From an uncultured Oscillospiraceae bacterium (GTDB lineage: Bacteria; Bacillota; Clostridia; Oscillospirales; Oscillospiraceae), in NCBI GenBank assembly GCA_944385175.1, contig CALWWB010000012.1, forward strand, positions 1-35,051: DNA of 35,051 nt, given 5' to 3'. This document shows, piece by piece, positions 7,778-16,235 of the stretch; positions within the stretch are counted from its first letter, which is position 1; every line of letters begins with the position of its first letter. Under the pieces are notes generated by a model that had not been told where the DNA came from, made no database searches, and worked only from the letters and a program-made list of their open reading frames with translations. Both the position numbers and the translations under genes were made by a program.

Positions 7778-8851
7778 TTATGTCCCTGTTTCCTTGGATT
7801 CCGGCTCCGGAGGGTAACCGTAAAAGTCAATTAGCATGTTGGCAAACTTGTCGTGTACACCATGCTTTGCCGGTGCCTGGACAATGTTCATACCCGGGTT
7901 GTGGTTGCCCTCTATGAGTTCCAGCTTTCCTCCGGGGAGGATCGCCACATCCCATCCCACCACTTTAAGGCAGGGCAAGGTCATGGAGGCCCGGCGGCAC
8001 AGATCCACGATTTCCCGCCAGCAGGGTATCTGTTCCCCCTTGAATCTGGTCCCGGTCATGGGATGGCATTCATAATAATTGCCGTGCTCGTCCAGACCGT
8101 CGGTTATGATGACACCTGTCTCCGGGTCCATCTCGCAGAAAATTCCACCACCGTGGGCGTTATCCACATGCAAACCCTTGTTGCCTACCCGCAGGCCGCA
8201 GCCGAACACTTCAAAACTCTCTCCGTTTCTGAAGGTGATGACTCTTATGGTGTTCAAGGATTCCGGGTGGAAGCGGGCCAGTCTCTCATCGGACTGGATG
8301 AACTGCTCTGCCAAATATTTTCCTTCTACTAGTTCCTGGAAAAAGGTATCCATATCCTCTATCCCGTCCAAATCTTCCGCATTAAGTTTTCTGAAGCCAA
8401 TGCCCCAGCTGGAGAGTTTGGGTTTCAAGGCAACGGAGCCGTTGCGTTTTACAAAGTCAACAAACGCCTCAGGTTGCTCATCCGGAACATACAGCCAGTC
8501 CCTGCTGACAAACTGGGAAAAGTTTTGCAGGAAAGCAACCTTGTCTTTAAGATATGGCTCACTCTCAGCATTGTAAGGCCGCATGAGAAGGGTGGCCTCC
8601 GTATCCGTGAGGAACTTTTTTTGCTCCTCCTCAGGCAAAGAATAAAATCCGAATATGGTATATTCCGACATGGACACCCGCTTTTCCGGGTTTCTCCGCC
8701 GCACCTTTATGTAATCATAGAAGAGTTTGCGCTCGGTAAAGCCCTCCGGCAGCTTGTCTATTCCCTTAACATAAGTTCTGAAACGTCTGCGCAGCACCGG
8801 ATATGCCCGCAAGTTTTTAACCAGCATATTATCCAACAGTATGTTGCCCAT
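7778..8851 (-). CDS. Sugar-transfer-associated ATP-grasp protein (paralogue 1)
   Basis: Member of the ATP-grasp family found beside polysaccharide genes (ATPgrasp_ST). Such enzymes are predicted to activate a carboxylate with ATP and form an amide or ester, but substrates are unproven. Motifs seen are ALKPKLSSWGIGFRKL (ATP-binding lobe), HPESLNTIRV, DNAHGGGIFCEMDPETG, HPMTGTRFKGEQIPCW and, at the catalytic end, VGWDVAILPGG with ELIEGNHNPGMN (metal ligands Glu and Asn). ATG 8851 (357 residues) is chosen because GGATGGTGG precedes it; ATG 8860 and TTG 8872 are alternatives. All of these overlap the end of the previous ATP-grasp gene, implying coupled translation. It is the last gene of the operon, and the C-terminus PPEPESKETGT looks like a short free tail. 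Confidence 0.87.
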   Translation of the reverse strand: MGNILLDNMLVKNLRAYPVLRRRFRTYVKGIDKLPEGFTERKLFYDYIKVRRRNPEKRVSMSEYTIFGFYSLPEEEQKKFLTDTEATLLMRPYNAESEPYLKDKVAFLQNFSQFVSRDWLYVPDEQPEAFVDFVKRNGSVALKPKLSSWGIGFRKLNAEDLDGIEDMDTFFQELVEGKYLAEQFIQSDERLARFHPESLNTIRVITFRNGESFEVFGCGLRVGNKGLHVDNAHGGGIFCEMDPETGVIITDGLDEHGNYYECHPMTGTRFKGEQIPCWREIVDLCRRASMTLPCLKVVGWDVAILPGGKLELIEGNHNPGMNIVQAPAKHGVHDKFANMLIDFYGYPPEPESKETGT

Positions 8852-9827
8852 GTCCACCATCCAAACACTCAAGAATCAACGGGTATTTACCCACATTGTC
8901 AAATTGTATTATATTTCCGCCGGGCCAGCTGTAATTGCCCTCTACCAGCTCCGGCCCGCCGGGCCCGATGGCTATGTCCCAGCCCACGTACCCCAGGCTT
9001 GGTACTTTGTCCATGGCCTTAAAGACGCAGTCCCTGACCTCGCTCCAAAAAGGCAGATGAAAACCCGGCATGTAGAAGTTTGTACCGGGATGGTAAGAAA
9101 AGTCTTCTGCATCCCTGTTGTTCCTCCCGGGTCCTGTCACCCTCCCCGTCTCCAGGTCCAGGGGATAGGCAACTCCTCCGCTGTGAAAATTGTCTGTCAC
9201 GGCTCCTGGCCCACCGCATTTCAGGCAGGCACCTATGAGCCGTACCCTGCCGTCACGGCCTCGTGCCGCATTAACGCGCACGGTATTTACGCAGGCCGGA
9301 TTTATCCTGTTCAGTTCCGGGTGCTGTTGGATTATTTCCTCCAACAGCAGTCCCCGCTCACGGCAGCTATCATAAAGCTCCATGCAGTCCCCTTCGGCGC
9401 GCATCTTTACAATGCCCTGCCCCATAGTTCCGGAGGGAGGCTTGGCGATAAATTCAGGATGCTTTTTTATAAAGAGCTCAAATTCTTCCCGGCTGCTTTC
9501 CGGGCAATAGAGGAAATCCCGCCTCACCATTTCAGCAAAAACCCTGTTGAAAACTTCTTTTCTCCCTATAATGCGCTTGTCTTCCGCGGCGGCATTCTGG
9601 TTCAGCACCGCGTCGGCAGCCTTGGAGCGGCCCGATGTAAGAAAGTCCCGGCGCTGCCTGTCGTCCAAATCATAAAACCTCAGAACAAAATAGTTCTCCG
9701 GAGAGGCCCCATGCTTTGCGCTGCAATACAGGGCGTCTGCAAAATATACGACCCGGCTGCCGCCCCGCTGCTGTGTGAGCCTGCGGCACATGGCCCAGGT
9801 CTTTTTCACTGCACTGAATCTGGACAA
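8829..9827 (-). CDS. Sugar-transfer-associated ATP-grasp protein (paralogue 2)
   Basis: 332-residue ATPgrasp_ST protein, probably a cytoplasmic carboxylate-amine/alcohol ligase for a glycan precursor. It shows FIAKPPSGTMGQGIVKM, NPACVNTVRV, DNFHSGGVAYPLDLETGRV, HPGTNFYMPGFHLPFW and VGWDIAIGPGGPELVEGNYSWPGG, the same ordered motifs as its three paralogues in this operon. The likely start is TTG 9827, with GGCGG 9-10 nt upstream; an in-frame GTG lies at 9809. It overlaps the opine-dehydrogenase-like gene by 22 nt and the next ATP-grasp gene by 23 nt. Overlap on both sides suggests the three products are made in fixed ratio, perhaps acting in sequence. Confidence 0.87.
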   Translation of the reverse strand: MSRFSAVKKTWAMCRRLTQQRGGSRVVYFADALYCSAKHGASPENYFVLRFYDLDDRQRRDFLTSGRSKAADAVLNQNAAAEDKRIIGRKEVFNRVFAEMVRRDFLYCPESSREEFELFIKKHPEFIAKPPSGTMGQGIVKMRAEGDCMELYDSCRERGLLLEEIIQQHPELNRINPACVNTVRVNAARGRDGRVRLIGACLKCGGPGAVTDNFHSGGVAYPLDLETGRVTGPGRNNRDAEDFSYHPGTNFYMPGFHLPFWSEVRDCVFKAMDKVPSLGYVGWDIAIGPGGPELVEGNYSWPGGNIIQFDNVGKYPLILECLDGGHGQHTVG

Positions 9828-10909
9828 AGGATAGCACCGCCTTTTGCCTCTTTCAAAATCGCCTCCACATTTTCCCTGCCCAGAGCTTCCAGAGTTCTGC
9901 CCTGGGAGCGGAGATCCCGGCCTAAAGCAGCGGAAGCCAACTCTATAAGAGCTCCTGCCACAGGGGTGGCCACATTCAAAGCCCGCCCAAGGGATTCCAG
10001 CAGCACCAAGCCCTGAGGCACATCCTCGCTTATATATCTGGAGTCCACACAGACAGGCCCTTTTGCCCTGGTAGGCATGGCCGCATATTCAAAAAAAACT
10101 TCCTTGCCGGGGCGCTTTTCCTCCAGACTGTTGCGGAACTTGCAAGCTTCCACATAGGGCAGGGGCTCACAGCCCAAGCTCCGGAGCACTGCCATTTTCT
10201 CCCCATCCAGTCTTTCCAGAATGTTCCATACAGACGGGGTAAACACCTCATGGTACATGCAGTAATCCCCTCCGGTGGCTTCAATGCGGGGGATACTCAT
10301 GACCGCTCCTACGGTATGCACAATCATATTGGGATTGTGGAGGGCGGCCTCCACTACATTTTCAAGATAGGTAAAGGGGGTGCCCAGGCCATCCAGCAGT
10401 TCTCTTGCCCGGGTCAGTGAGGAGCGAGGATATATCCCCAGAGGGTTCCTCACATTGCGAAAGCCCACCTTAAAGCGTCCGGGAGCGGATATGCGCCCGT
10501 CGATAAAGTTGCTTTCGGCCTCGGCTATTATCAGTCCCGGCTCAGCCTTCAGCCCCAGCACGTAAGCTGTGGACAGATATCCCGGGTCTATCAGCAGCAC
10601 CTGTCCCCTATGGAGCAGCGGCACCAGCTTTTCCAATATCTGCCTGTGATAGGCAGTCTGAGTACACAGCAGAACGACCCGGCAGCCCTCCACATCCTCC
10701 AACCGCCGGGACAGCCGGGATATCCGGCCCGTCTTTTCGACGCCGAATTCCTCTAAAACCATCTTCCCGCCGTTTTTTTCCAGAAATGCAAAATTGTCCT
10801 CATGGACTGAGCGGGAGCTCTTTATCAGCGTCACCTCATGGCCGCCGGCTGCATAGTCCGCCGCCAGGGCACAGCCGCTGTTCCCTGCTCCGATAACAGC
10901 AATCTTCAT
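9806..10909 (-). CDS. Opine dehydrogenase family (NAD/NADP octopine/nopaline type)
   Basis: 367-residue NAD(P)-dependent enzyme. The N-terminal Rossmann domain opens MKIAVIGAGNSGCALAADYAAGG. The C-terminal helical domain has the octopine/nopaline dehydrogenase hallmarks HNPNMIVHTVGAVMS near 190-204 (including the conserved catalytic His) and YCMYHEVFTPSVWNILERLD. Known members reductively condense an amino acid with a 2-oxo acid to give an N-carboxyalkyl amino acid (opine). Position inside a glycan operon with five ATP-grasp ligases suggests that an opine-like acid is made for attachment to a polysaccharide; N-(1-carboxyethyl)lysine is a known constituent of some bacterial O-antigens. Both substrates are unknown, and an N-acyl or hydroxy-acid dehydrogenase role cannot be excluded. 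ATG 10909 follows AAGGAAT. Confidence 0.85.
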   Translation of the reverse strand: MKIAVIGAGNSGCALAADYAAGGHEVTLIKSSRSVHEDNFAFLEKNGGKMVLEEFGVEKTGRISRLSRRLEDVEGCRVVLLCTQTAYHRQILEKLVPLLHRGQVLLIDPGYLSTAYVLGLKAEPGLIIAEAESNFIDGRISAPGRFKVGFRNVRNPLGIYPRSSLTRARELLDGLGTPFTYLENVVEAALHNPNMIVHTVGAVMSIPRIEATGGDYCMYHEVFTPSVWNILERLDGEKMAVLRSLGCEPLPYVEACKFRNSLEEKRPGKEVFFEYAAMPTRAKGPVCVDSRYISEDVPQGLVLLESLGRALNVATPVAGALIELASAALGRDLRSQGRTLEALGRENVEAILKEAKGGAILCPDSVQ

Positions 10910-10933
10910 TGTTATTCCTTTTCCTTCCGGAGC

Positions 10934-11815
10934 TCATGCCTCCATCATTGCGCCAAACATCAGATCCGTCTCCGGCAGGCGCTTGTTGTCCAGCGCCGCC
11001 GCCGGCGTAAAGGTCATCTCCCCAAAGCGCAGCCCCTTATCCGTCAGGTACAGGTCTACCCGCACGAAGGGGAAGCCCCGGCTCAGGTCGTCTGCTGCCT
11101 GAAATGCCTCATCCAAACCCTCTGGTTTCGGCAAGGCAAATCCCTCCGGTGCATTTCGAGAATCCCGGTTTATCCTCAGCAGCCGGAAATCCCTGTCCAT
11201 AAAGTAGAACTTGGGCCAGCCCTCATCCCTGTCCAGACATAGCATGCAGCAGTAAGCCCGACCGTTGAAGCAGTAGAACTTATAGTCCTCCGGCAGCTTG
11301 CCCTCTGCGTCTCCAATATACTCCTCCGCAATTATTTTCTTATCCACACCCCGGTATTGCAGTTCGGAGTAGTATGACCAGAATGGTTCCCTGCCCCACT
11401 TTTTCATCTTTCTCTCCGCTTCGCGGAAATCCAGGTCGGCTTTGTCCCGGCATATGATATTGTAGCCGCAGCCAAAATTCCACTTCAGGGCAAAGCTCTC
11501 CGGCAGGGCCTGCCACTGTATTTCCTCCGGCCTGTCATATACGGCAATGAGCCGGTTGAGGATATGCCCCCATCCCCGCTCAGAGACAAATTCCCTGACC
11601 CGGTTTTTGTCGGCACATTTGCGCACCAACGGGTCTGTACCAAAGCTCTCCAGCTTAAGCTTTAGCAGCTTCTCGTTCAGTGTCTTGGGTTCTTTAAGCT
11701 GAGGCCAGCGTCCGAACTTCCGTTTGAAAAGCAGCGCTGTGTTGAGCCGGGGAGAAATATAAGACATGGCTGCAAAAAAAGCCCGGGTATTTTTATTTAT
11801 ACGCTTTTTCTCCAT
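10934..11815 (-). CDS. TupA-like ATP-grasp protein
   Basis: 293-residue ATP-grasp protein of the TupA type, named for the Bacillus teichuronopeptide locus, where it is linked to the polyglutamate/glucuronate cell-wall polymer. Motifs are KTLNEKLLKLK near 44-54, the nucleotide loop FALKWNFGCGYNIICRDK, IIAEEYI, LPEDYKFYCFNGRAYCCML, PFVRVDLYLTDKGLRFGEMTFTPAAAL. Members are also found fused to or next to glycosyltransferases in capsule loci. It differs from the four ATPgrasp_ST proteins around it in these motifs, so it probably handles a different acceptor. It sits between a GT2 gene and the opine-dehydrogenase-like gene with gaps of 19 and 24 nt. Confidence 0.87.
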   Translation of the reverse strand: MEKKRINKNTRAFFAAMSYISPRLNTALLFKRKFGRWPQLKEPKTLNEKLLKLKLESFGTDPLVRKCADKNRVREFVSERGWGHILNRLIAVYDRPEEIQWQALPESFALKWNFGCGYNIICRDKADLDFREAERKMKKWGREPFWSYYSELQYRGVDKKIIAEEYIGDAEGKLPEDYKFYCFNGRAYCCMLCLDRDEGWPKFYFMDRDFRLLRINRDSRNAPEGFALPKPEGLDEAFQAADDLSRGFPFVRVDLYLTDKGLRFGEMTFTPAAALDNKRLPETDLMFGAMMEA

Positions 11816-11834
11816 ACTGCCTATCCTGTCCTGC

Positions 11835-12755
11835 TCAGGCTTCTGCCAGGGCAGGTATCTTGCTCTCCCTGGTTTCCGGCATTTTTCCCGCCTCTACCAT
11901 GAGCATCAGCTCCTCGGCCGCCCGTAGAGAGTCCATCAGGCATTTGCACACGAACTGTGACTGCTTCAGTATTGAGCTGAATTCCATTTTTGAGGCCATG
12001 TACTGATGATGAAGCACAGATATGGCCGGGTCATATCGTATGAGTCCGCCCTCGCGGCGGCAAAGCCACTCCAGTATCTCCATTTCATAGTACATGAAGG
12101 TCTTGCAGTAAAAGGGCTCCGGGTGTTCTTCTATGTAGCGCCGGGAAAAAATAACGCAGGAGCCATGGAGTACCACGCCCTCACGAGCCACGGCGGAGTC
12201 GATATTCTGTTTGGCCCTGCGCCGTCTCTGGGCCCGGCGCCACAGGGCTGGGCTGTTCTTTTCCCCGCTGCTGAGCAGCATGAGTATGGGATTTTGGCTC
12301 CGTTTCACATAGGCCATCTTTTTTCGCACCGACTCTAGGCTGATCCCCTTCAGGGTCTTGGGGCTCTGGTGTATACCTGAAAAGACGGACACAATGTCCG
12401 GACCCAGCAGATCAAAGGGATGGGAATTATATATGTCATGAATTTTACTTATAAAATCTCTCTGAGTGATCTCCACATCATTGTTCAAAACCACGGTAAA
12501 GTCTGGGGAAAACTTGCATTTTCCGTATCTGACGCCGTAGTTGTTGCCCCGGGCAAAACCGGAGTTTTCCTTGTTGAGCAGGACACTGACCTCCCGGTCT
12601 CCCTTATACTCCTCCCGGAGAAGGGCCCCCGTACCGTCTGGGGAAGCGTTGTCAACTATTATTATATGCTTTTCCCCTTCCAGGGCTTTGATGTTATCCA
12701 CACATTTTCTGGTGTAATCTATGGCACGGTAATGGAGCACGACGAAGGCTGTCAT
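11835..12755 (-). CDS. Family 2 glycosyltransferase, rhamnosyltransferase-like
   Basis: 306-residue GT-A fold enzyme. The N-terminus FVVLHYRAIDYTRKCVDNI leads to IIIVDNASPDGTG (nucleotide binding) and NSGFARGNNYGVRY, followed by VVLNNDVEI (DxD-equivalent NDV). This is the WbbL/rhamnosyltransferase-like branch of GT2, which usually adds a deoxysugar to a lipid-linked chain. About 60 residues near the middle are rich in Arg/Lys (WRRAQRRRRAKQ), a plausible membrane-surface contact. The ATG overlaps the upstream GT2 stop by 4 nt. Sugar and acceptor are unknown. Confidence 0.88.
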   Translation of the reverse strand: MTAFVVLHYRAIDYTRKCVDNIKALEGEKHIIIVDNASPDGTGALLREEYKGDREVSVLLNKENSGFARGNNYGVRYGKCKFSPDFTVVLNNDVEITQRDFISKIHDIYNSHPFDLLGPDIVSVFSGIHQSPKTLKGISLESVRKKMAYVKRSQNPILMLLSSGEKNSPALWRRAQRRRRAKQNIDSAVAREGVVLHGSCVIFSRRYIEEHPEPFYCKTFMYYEMEILEWLCRREGGLIRYDPAISVLHHQYMASKMEFSSILKQSQFVCKCLMDSLRAAEELMLMVEAGKMPETRESKIPALAEA

Positions 12756-13636
12756 AGGACTTTACCACCTTTTCCGGCGCGTATGCGCGCCCGTATATAC
12801 CAAAATAGATCATAGGGATTTGCGCTGATTTTGAAGCTTTTCAGGAAATGCACGGCAGCCGCTTCAGGCTGAATCCGGCGCAGGCGCTTGCCCATACGCC
12901 TATTCATAACGGCATCGCTGGCGGGATACTGCCTGTATAGGCTCAGATGCTTATTATAAAGATGCAGCAGGGCCTGGTAGGAATTTACCGAGGCGGAAAT
13001 ACTGTCCGTCCCCACCTCCGAGTCCGCCAGGGCCTCGGGCAGATAGGCCAGGCTGAATCTCTCCGCAGCACGGATGGAGAAATCCCAATCCTGATAACGG
13101 CGAAAGCTCTCGTCAAAGCGGAGAGTTTTCCAAACCTCCCGGCGCATCAGCATTGTCTGGGTACCTGCCCGGTTTTCCGCCAGCATCTCCTCCAGCCCTT
13201 TCTCCGGGTGGAAGGGGTGCACCGGATAATAAAAGCTGCTGCCGGTACTGGATATTCGGTTCATACCGCAAAAGCTCAGATCTGCCCCTGTAGCTTTCAG
13301 GTGCTTCACCTGTTTTTCCAGCTTGTCATTATGCCAGCTATCGTCGCTGTCCTGAAAAGCGATGAGCTCGCCCGCAGCGCGCTCCGCCCCCAGGTTCCTG
13401 GCATGGCAGGCCCCCAGGTTCTCCCCGCAGCGGATATAGCTGAGCCGCCTGTCCGGGAAGTTTTCAAAGAGCTCCCAGGTGCCGTCGTCTGAACCGTCAT
13501 CCACTACGATTAGCTCCAGGTTTTCATAGCTCTGTTCCAGGACGCTGTCCACACTTTTGAGAATCTTGTCTTTACGGTTGTAGCTGGGTATCACTACAGA
13601 TACCAGAGGTTCTTCCCTCATAACACGCCGCCTCAT
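12752..13636 (-). CDS. Family 2 glycosyltransferase
   Basis: 294-residue GT2 enzyme. VSVVIPSYNRKDKILKSVDS, LELIVVDDGSDDGT, NLGACHARNLGAERAAGELIAFQDSDD form the standard GT-A core, and the DSD of the last motif is the metal-binding DxD; RYQDWDFSIRAA near 180 matches the catalytic ED/W region. The C-terminal 60 residues are basic, likely lying at the membrane. The start at 13636 overlaps the pyruvyl-transferase stop by one base (TGATG); a second ATG at 13621 is possible. It is one of two consecutive GT2 genes that would build a short repeat unit. The donor sugar is unknown. Confidence 0.88.
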   Translation of the reverse strand: MRRRVMREEPLVSVVIPSYNRKDKILKSVDSVLEQSYENLELIVVDDGSDDGTWELFENFPDRRLSYIRCGENLGACHARNLGAERAAGELIAFQDSDDSWHNDKLEKQVKHLKATGADLSFCGMNRISSTGSSFYYPVHPFHPEKGLEEMLAENRAGTQTMLMRREVWKTLRFDESFRRYQDWDFSIRAAERFSLAYLPEALADSEVGTDSISASVNSYQALLHLYNKHLSLYRQYPASDAVMNRRMGKRLRRIQPEAAAVHFLKSFKISANPYDLFWYIRARIRAGKGGKVL

Positions 13637-14472
13637 CAGTCATACAGCTGTCGGGGAAAACTCTCCCGCATCTGCCTCTTTTTCTCTCTCACCATCTGGG
13701 GGCTTATCCTGTACTCCCCGTATACCTCACTCAGCTCCGGAGGGCGCTGACAGCGCAGGTCTATCTGCCTGTGTTCCAGACCGTAAGCCGAATAGTAATC
13801 GTCAAATTTAAATCCGTCGCCCTTCAGCCGTTCGTCGAAGACCAGGTGCATATTCGGCACGCCAAAGCTGTCTGCCACTATTAGGCCGTGAAGGCTGCTG
13901 GACAGCACACAGCCGCAAGCTGCAATCTGCCTCACCACCTCCAGCGGGTCGTCCTTTACATTGATTATTTTTGAATTTTCATAGGTATTTGCAAGAGCTT
14001 CCACTGCCGGGTCCTTCAAATCGCAGATGTGGGGTACTATCCCCACTTCCCATTGCTTTTCCGGCAGCTCCTCCAACAGGGCATCGGCCAGGAGTCCCCC
14101 ATCCCCCGTGGGAATATCCAGCTTTCTGCCGGTCATGGCTTCTACTCGCTCCTTCGTCAGCTCACCGCGCAGGGCGTGGAACACCATATTTCTTTTAAAG
14201 AAATGCCCCCTGCTGTCATCATAGCTTATAAAGCCGGTGCCCCATATATGTACTTCCGGATTCCTGCGGCCATTTATAAGCTGCTGCAGCCGCATCAGCA
14301 GATTTCCGTGGTAGGTATACATGGCCAGGTGACTGCCTATGGCGCTGATCTCCCCATCCAGAAAAGAGCGCCGCTCCACAGTGCAGCCGAAGCAGCGGCT
14401 TACAATAAGCTCGTTGAGCAGATCCCCCATATTGGCAAGCTTTGCATAATATAACTTTACAGGTTTGTCCAT
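13636..14472 (-). CDS. Polysaccharide pyruvyl transferase family protein
   Basis: 278 residues, a family whose characterised members (for example WcaK/CsaB/EpsO) transfer pyruvate from phosphoenolpyruvate to a sugar to make a ketal on cell-surface polymers. The opening KLYYAKLANMGDLLNELIV is the GDLLN-type start of the family. The best match is the signature CVLSSSLHGLIVADSFGVPN near 197-217, with the conserved SxHG. It is short compared with CsaB but usual for the branch found in capsule loci. It starts 17 nt after the symporter and joins the two GT2 genes by one-base overlap, so a pyruvylated or otherwise acidic glycan is the likely product. Some members act in other transfers, so the activity is inferred. 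Confidence 0.87.
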   Translation of the reverse strand: MDKPVKLYYAKLANMGDLLNELIVSRCFGCTVERRSFLDGEISAIGSHLAMYTYHGNLLMRLQQLINGRRNPEVHIWGTGFISYDDSRGHFFKRNMVFHALRGELTKERVEAMTGRKLDIPTGDGGLLADALLEELPEKQWEVGIVPHICDLKDPAVEALANTYENSKIINVKDDPLEVVRQIAACGCVLSSSLHGLIVADSFGVPNMHLVFDERLKGDGFKFDDYYSAYGLEHRQIDLRCQRPPELSEVYGEYRISPQMVREKKRQMRESFPRQLYD

Positions 14473-14489
14473 AGCGCTTGAACCTCATA

Positions 14490-16085
14490 TCAGGCTAAAG
14501 CCCGGTTGTAGGGTATGGCATACATGAACAGGAAAAAGCATCCAACAAAAACGGCAAAAGCCAGGTATACCAACCACATCCGCCTGTCCTTTCGGCATTC
14601 TTCGTCCCCGCCCTCTGCTATACTGCTGTCAAACAGGGCCTGACGCAGCTGCTGTTCACGGGGGCTCACCTTGAAAATGAGAGAGCCGGCAACAGCCCCG
14701 AGAATGCTCAGGACAATGCCGATAAAAAACGCATCCAGGTATATAGGCGGGGTTATGCCCGCCAGAGCGTAATAAGCCTTGGCTCCGGCACAGCCCAGGA
14801 ATCCCAGAAGCATGCCCAGGTAGGCACCCGCCCTGCTGAGTTTTTTGCTCCATATGCTGCCGAATGCCACCACGCTCCAGGAGGCAGCAATAACAGTGCC
14901 CCCAAAATACATAATTACAAAGATCTGGGGAGGGTTAATATAGGCAAGCACAAGGATGACCAAGCTGGCTCCCAACATGGCCCAGCGGGAGAGCCGGAGT
15001 TTTTTCCTGTCGTCCTCTCCGGCGGCAGACACCACGTCGTTTGCCGCAGAAAAACCTATCAGCGACAGGAAAGTGGAAGCTGAGGATATGCCTGCGGCAG
15101 TGATGCCGGTAAGCATGGTTATGCCGATAAAGGTGGGCAAAACATTCATGGAAGCCCAGATTATTGCCTGACTCCCCTGAAGCTGGCCGTTTATATTGCG
15201 TATAAAGGCTGCTGTAAAATACAAGGAGACTGTAACAGTCATTACCCCAATAGATGACCATATGGCCGAGCGCAGAACCACGTGCTCATTTTTAGCCATA
15301 AGGTAGCGGCTTGTCTGCCACGGGCTCACCGCCACCACCAGGGCCCACACCAATCCATAAGTCAGGGCCCAGAGGAGATTACCCAATCCGTCGGGATACA
15401 GGTAATCCAGATTTCCGTGCCAGGAAATTATCCCCGGCATGCTTTCACAGTTGGCCAGACTGGCAATACCGTCAAACCAGCCGCCACCTGCCTTTACAAT
15501 ATATGGCACCGCCGCCAAGGCTCCCGCCAGAAAAACCAGGAACATTATAGTGTCCGTAAGCAGCACTCCAGGGGAACCTGAATAAATTGTAAACACTGTA
15601 AAAGCCAGCCACACTATCACCGTGCAGGCCGGATAGCTGAGATTGGTTATGCTGCTCATGAGGGTGGCCACCCCCTGGATAGCCGAGAGCAGATAAGCAC
15701 TGACAGAAACTATCATTATGATAGCTGCCAGCCGGCGGAGTTTGGGAGAGTCAAAACGCTGTCCGAAGTACTCCGGCACAGTACCGGCCATGCTCCGGCG
15801 TATGTAACGTCCAAAGAATCCTGCGCCGTAAATATAGCCGGTGGCCTGAATAACGCCCACAATGACTATGCCCATGAAAAATCCGGAGTAGACTTCGCCT
15901 GTGTCTCCCAAAAAGGCCCCGGTGGACAGGAAAGAGGCAATAAGGGAGCCCACGATAAGCACTGTAGGGGCCCGGCGGCCGGAAACATAGTAGTCGTTAG
16001 TGTCTTTCACTTTTCTTCCGGCGATAAGCCCCACCAGGAAAAACACGGCTAGGGAGACAAATATACCTATAATATATACATTCAT
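14490..16085 (-). CDS. Sodium:solute symporter (SSS family)
   Basis: 531-residue polytopic transporter, with about 13 membrane segments of the LeuT-like SSS fold. The N-terminal GRKVKDTNDYYVSGRR after the first helix is characteristic, as are GSLIASFLSTGAFLGDTGEVY and TAAGISSASTFLSLIGFSAANDVV, where the Na2-site Ser pair is expected in helix 8. Substrates of the family include proline, pantothenate, sugars and small carboxylates; none can be assigned. Its position inside the glycan operon suggests import of a precursor such as an amino acid or 2-oxo acid. The ATG overlaps the stop of a 34-residue membrane peptide by 4 nt, resembling two-component symporters with a tiny accessory subunit. Confidence 0.9.
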   Translation of the reverse strand: MNVYIIGIFVSLAVFFLVGLIAGRKVKDTNDYYVSGRRAPTVLIVGSLIASFLSTGAFLGDTGEVYSGFFMGIVIVGVIQATGYIYGAGFFGRYIRRSMAGTVPEYFGQRFDSPKLRRLAAIIMIVSVSAYLLSAIQGVATLMSSITNLSYPACTVIVWLAFTVFTIYSGSPGVLLTDTIMFLVFLAGALAAVPYIVKAGGGWFDGIASLANCESMPGIISWHGNLDYLYPDGLGNLLWALTYGLVWALVVAVSPWQTSRYLMAKNEHVVLRSAIWSSIGVMTVTVSLYFTAAFIRNINGQLQGSQAIIWASMNVLPTFIGITMLTGITAAGISSASTFLSLIGFSAANDVVSAAGEDDRKKLRLSRWAMLGASLVILVLAYINPPQIFVIMYFGGTVIAASWSVVAFGSIWSKKLSRAGAYLGMLLGFLGCAGAKAYYALAGITPPIYLDAFFIGIVLSILGAVAGSLIFKVSPREQQLRQALFDSSIAEGGDEECRKDRRMWLVYLAFAVFVGCFFLFMYAIPYNRALA

Positions 16086-16186
16086 ACGTCTTTCCCGCCC
16101 CTTTTATCCCGGGAGCAGATTGCCCTGTATACCAGCGCCGTAATGCCTATCCACAGCCCGAAGGCCAGGGAAATTATTATTTCCAT
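16082..16186 (-). CDS. 34-residue membrane peptide, likely symporter accessory subunit
   Basis: A short gene not obvious in a normal ORF scan. ATG 16186 has AAGGAG 5 nt upstream, and the TGA overlaps the symporter ATG (ATGA). The product MEIIISLAFGLWIGITALVY... is one hydrophobic helix (about residues 3-22) followed by a positive tail (RDKRGGKD), so the tail should face the cytoplasm. Size, single helix and coupling resemble the small partners of some SSS transporters, such as the MetS-type subunit of methionine/alanine importers. Sequence similarity to a named family was not recognised, so function rests on context. A coding role is supported by the ribosome site and exact stop/start overlap. 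Confidence 0.72.
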   Translation of the reverse strand: MEIIISLAFGLWIGITALVYRAICSRDKRGGKDV

Positions 16187-16235
16187 ACCCGCTCCTTATC
16201 CCTGTACAAAAATTCTATGTTTATTTCATTACGTT

